From Vibrio sp. RE88 (GTDB lineage: Bacteria; Pseudomonadota; Gammaproteobacteria; Enterobacterales; Vibrionaceae), in the NCBI RefSeq assembly GCF_013113835.1, contig NZ_VTYQ01000011.1:1-64000 (forward strand): a DNA stretch of 64,000 bases, in the 5' to 3' direction. Under the pieces are notes generated by a model that saw only the letters and a list, made by a program, of their open reading frames with translations, was not told where the DNA came from and ran no database searches. The position numbers and the translations under genes were made by a program. Positions 63,151 to 64,000 of the stretch are shown in pieces; the first letter of the stretch is position 1; each line of letters begins with the position of its first letter.

Positions 63151-64000
63151 TTATTCAGCGTCTTTTAGAAACTGAGCAGGCTGAGCATTTTCTTCTGCCA
63201 ACCACTCAGCGACATCTTTAGCGAAGTAAGTCAAGATACCGTCTGCGCCTGCGCGCTTAAAGCAAAGCAGTGATTCCATCACAGTCTCACGCTCTTTAAG
63301 CCAACCGTTTTGGAATGCCGCCTTGTGCATCGCGTATTCGCCCGAGACTTGATAAGCGAACGTCGGGACTTGCAGTTCCGATTTAACACGGCGCACCACG
63401 TCAAGATATGGCATACCCGGTTTAACCATCACCATGTCCGCGCCTTCGTTGACATCCATCGCAACCTCATGCACCGCTTCATCACTGTTGGCTGGATCCA
63501 TCTGGTAGTTTTTCTTGTTACCACCCTTAAGGTTACCCGCTGAGCCGACTGCATCACGGAAAGGACCATAGTAATAAGACGCGTATTTCGCAGAGTAAGC
63601 CATGATCTGAGTATTGATGTGGCCTGCTTCTTCCAGCGCTTCACGAATCGCGCCAATGCGACCGTCCATCATGTCTGACGGTGCTACAACATCAGCGCCC
63701 GCTTCTGCGTGAGACAAAGCCTGTTTGACCAAAACTTCTGTCGTCGCATCATTCAGAACGTAACCTTCTTCATCGATAATGCCGTCTTGGCCATGCGTTG
63801 TGAATGGGTCAAGTGCCACATCAGTAATCACCCCAATTTCTGGCACATGCTCTTTCAAAGAACGTACCGCACGCTGAACCAAACCTTCTGGGTTGTATGC
63901 TTCAGCCGCACACAAGCTTTTTGCGTCCTGATTCACCACTGGGAACAATGCAATTGCCGGCACACCGAGTCTGGCTAAGTATTGTGCTTCTTCCAACATC
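63151..64000 (-). CDS. hemB: Delta-aminolevulinic acid dehydratase (porphobilinogen synthase), N-terminus outside the window
   Basis: Joins two 5-aminolevulinate molecules to porphobilinogen in heme synthesis. At least 282 residues are visible of an expected about 330-340; the start lies right of the window. Active-site lysines are in AYSAKYASYYYGPFRD and MVKPGMPYLD. The zinc-cysteine cluster of the E. coli enzyme is replaced by DVALDPFTTHGQDG (Asp residues instead of Cys), the pattern of magnesium-type enzymes such as that of Pseudomonas. Confidence 0.95.
   Translation of the reverse strand, partial: MLEEAQYLARLGVPAIALFPVVNQDAKSLCAAEAYNPEGLVQRAVRSLKEHVPEIGVITDVALDPFTTHGQDGIIDEEGYVLNDATTEVLVKQALSHAEAGADVVAPSDMMDGRIGAIREALEEAGHINTQIMAYSAKYASYYYGPFRDAVGSAGNLKGGNKKNYQMDPANSDEAVHEVAMDVNEGADMVMVKPGMPYLDVVRRVKSELQVPTFAYQVSGEYAMHKAAFQNGWLKERETVMESLLCFKRAGADGILTYFAKDVAEWLAEENAQPAQFLKDAE

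Overview
The window is a stretch of the large chromosome of a Vibrio or close relative. The evidence is the gene set and its order: ubiD–fre, rho–trxA/rhlB–gppA, rlmJ–gorA opposite prlC, ilvC/ilvY, and polA–Spot 42–engB. The small RNAs point the same way: CsrB, CsrC, Spot 42 and a long, about 215-nt RyhB. Nearly everything is core genome. I see no transposase, integrase, prophage, CRISPR array or defence system.

Layout. 1-200: promoters of an rRNA operon that runs off the left edge. 240-3100: ubiD–ferredoxin–fre operon. 3.2-9.0 kb: exported repeat protein, rho, trxA, and rhlB–gppA. 9.0-12.1 kb: a queuosine-precursor transporter behind a preQ1-I-type riboswitch, a small DUF protein and recQ. 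12.3-16.6 kb: rarD, an AraC regulator, a LysE-type exporter and ggt. 16.6-17.2 kb: CsrB RNA with its own promoter and a VarA/GacA-type upstream site. 17.4-20.7 kb: tpx, a GAF protein and uvrD. 20.9-23.4 kb: a four-gene bufferin (MNIO-modified copper peptide) operon. 23.4-28.0 kb: prlC, rlmJ and gorA. 28.1-34.8 kb: the most accessory part, with a lipoprotein, a LuxR-type regulator–VOC–MFS operon, an unusual response regulator, a coiled-coil membrane protein and a SPOR protein. 34.9-40.4 kb: an oligopeptide/dipeptide ABC importer. 40.4-41.3 kb: a long gene-free gap. 41.3-41.9 kb: five tRNA genes (Arg, His, Pro, His, Pro). 42.1-50.1 kb: cytochrome c5, rep, a TetR–MFP–RND efflux operon and ubiK. 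50.4-56.3 kb: ilvC/ilvY, hemN, a DUF2489 protein, yihI and a methyltransferase. 56.4-59.1 kb: CsrC RNA, cytochrome c4, engB and Spot 42. 59.2-64.0 kb: polA, a DnaA-box/GATC cluster, RyhB, a GNAT protein and hemB, which is cut by the right edge.

How the parts connect. Two RNA sponges of CsrA (CsrB, CsrC) lie 40 kb apart, each with a similar putative VarA site about 150-180 bp upstream. RyhB (iron) and Spot 42 (carbon in relatives) flank polA. UbiD, Fre and UbiK all serve ubiquinone synthesis. HemB and HemN serve heme, which the c-type cytochromes need. Tpx, Gor, TrxA and the bufferin operon deal with peroxide, thiol and probably copper stress.

Most worth a second look: the bufferin operon and its palindromic leader, the preQ1-I-type element that overlaps the Shine-Dalgarno sequence of the transporter, a UbiD protein with an internally duplicated C-terminal domain, the DnaA-box/GATC cluster upstream of polA, and an orphan terminator next to Spot 42 that suggests an unannotated transcript.
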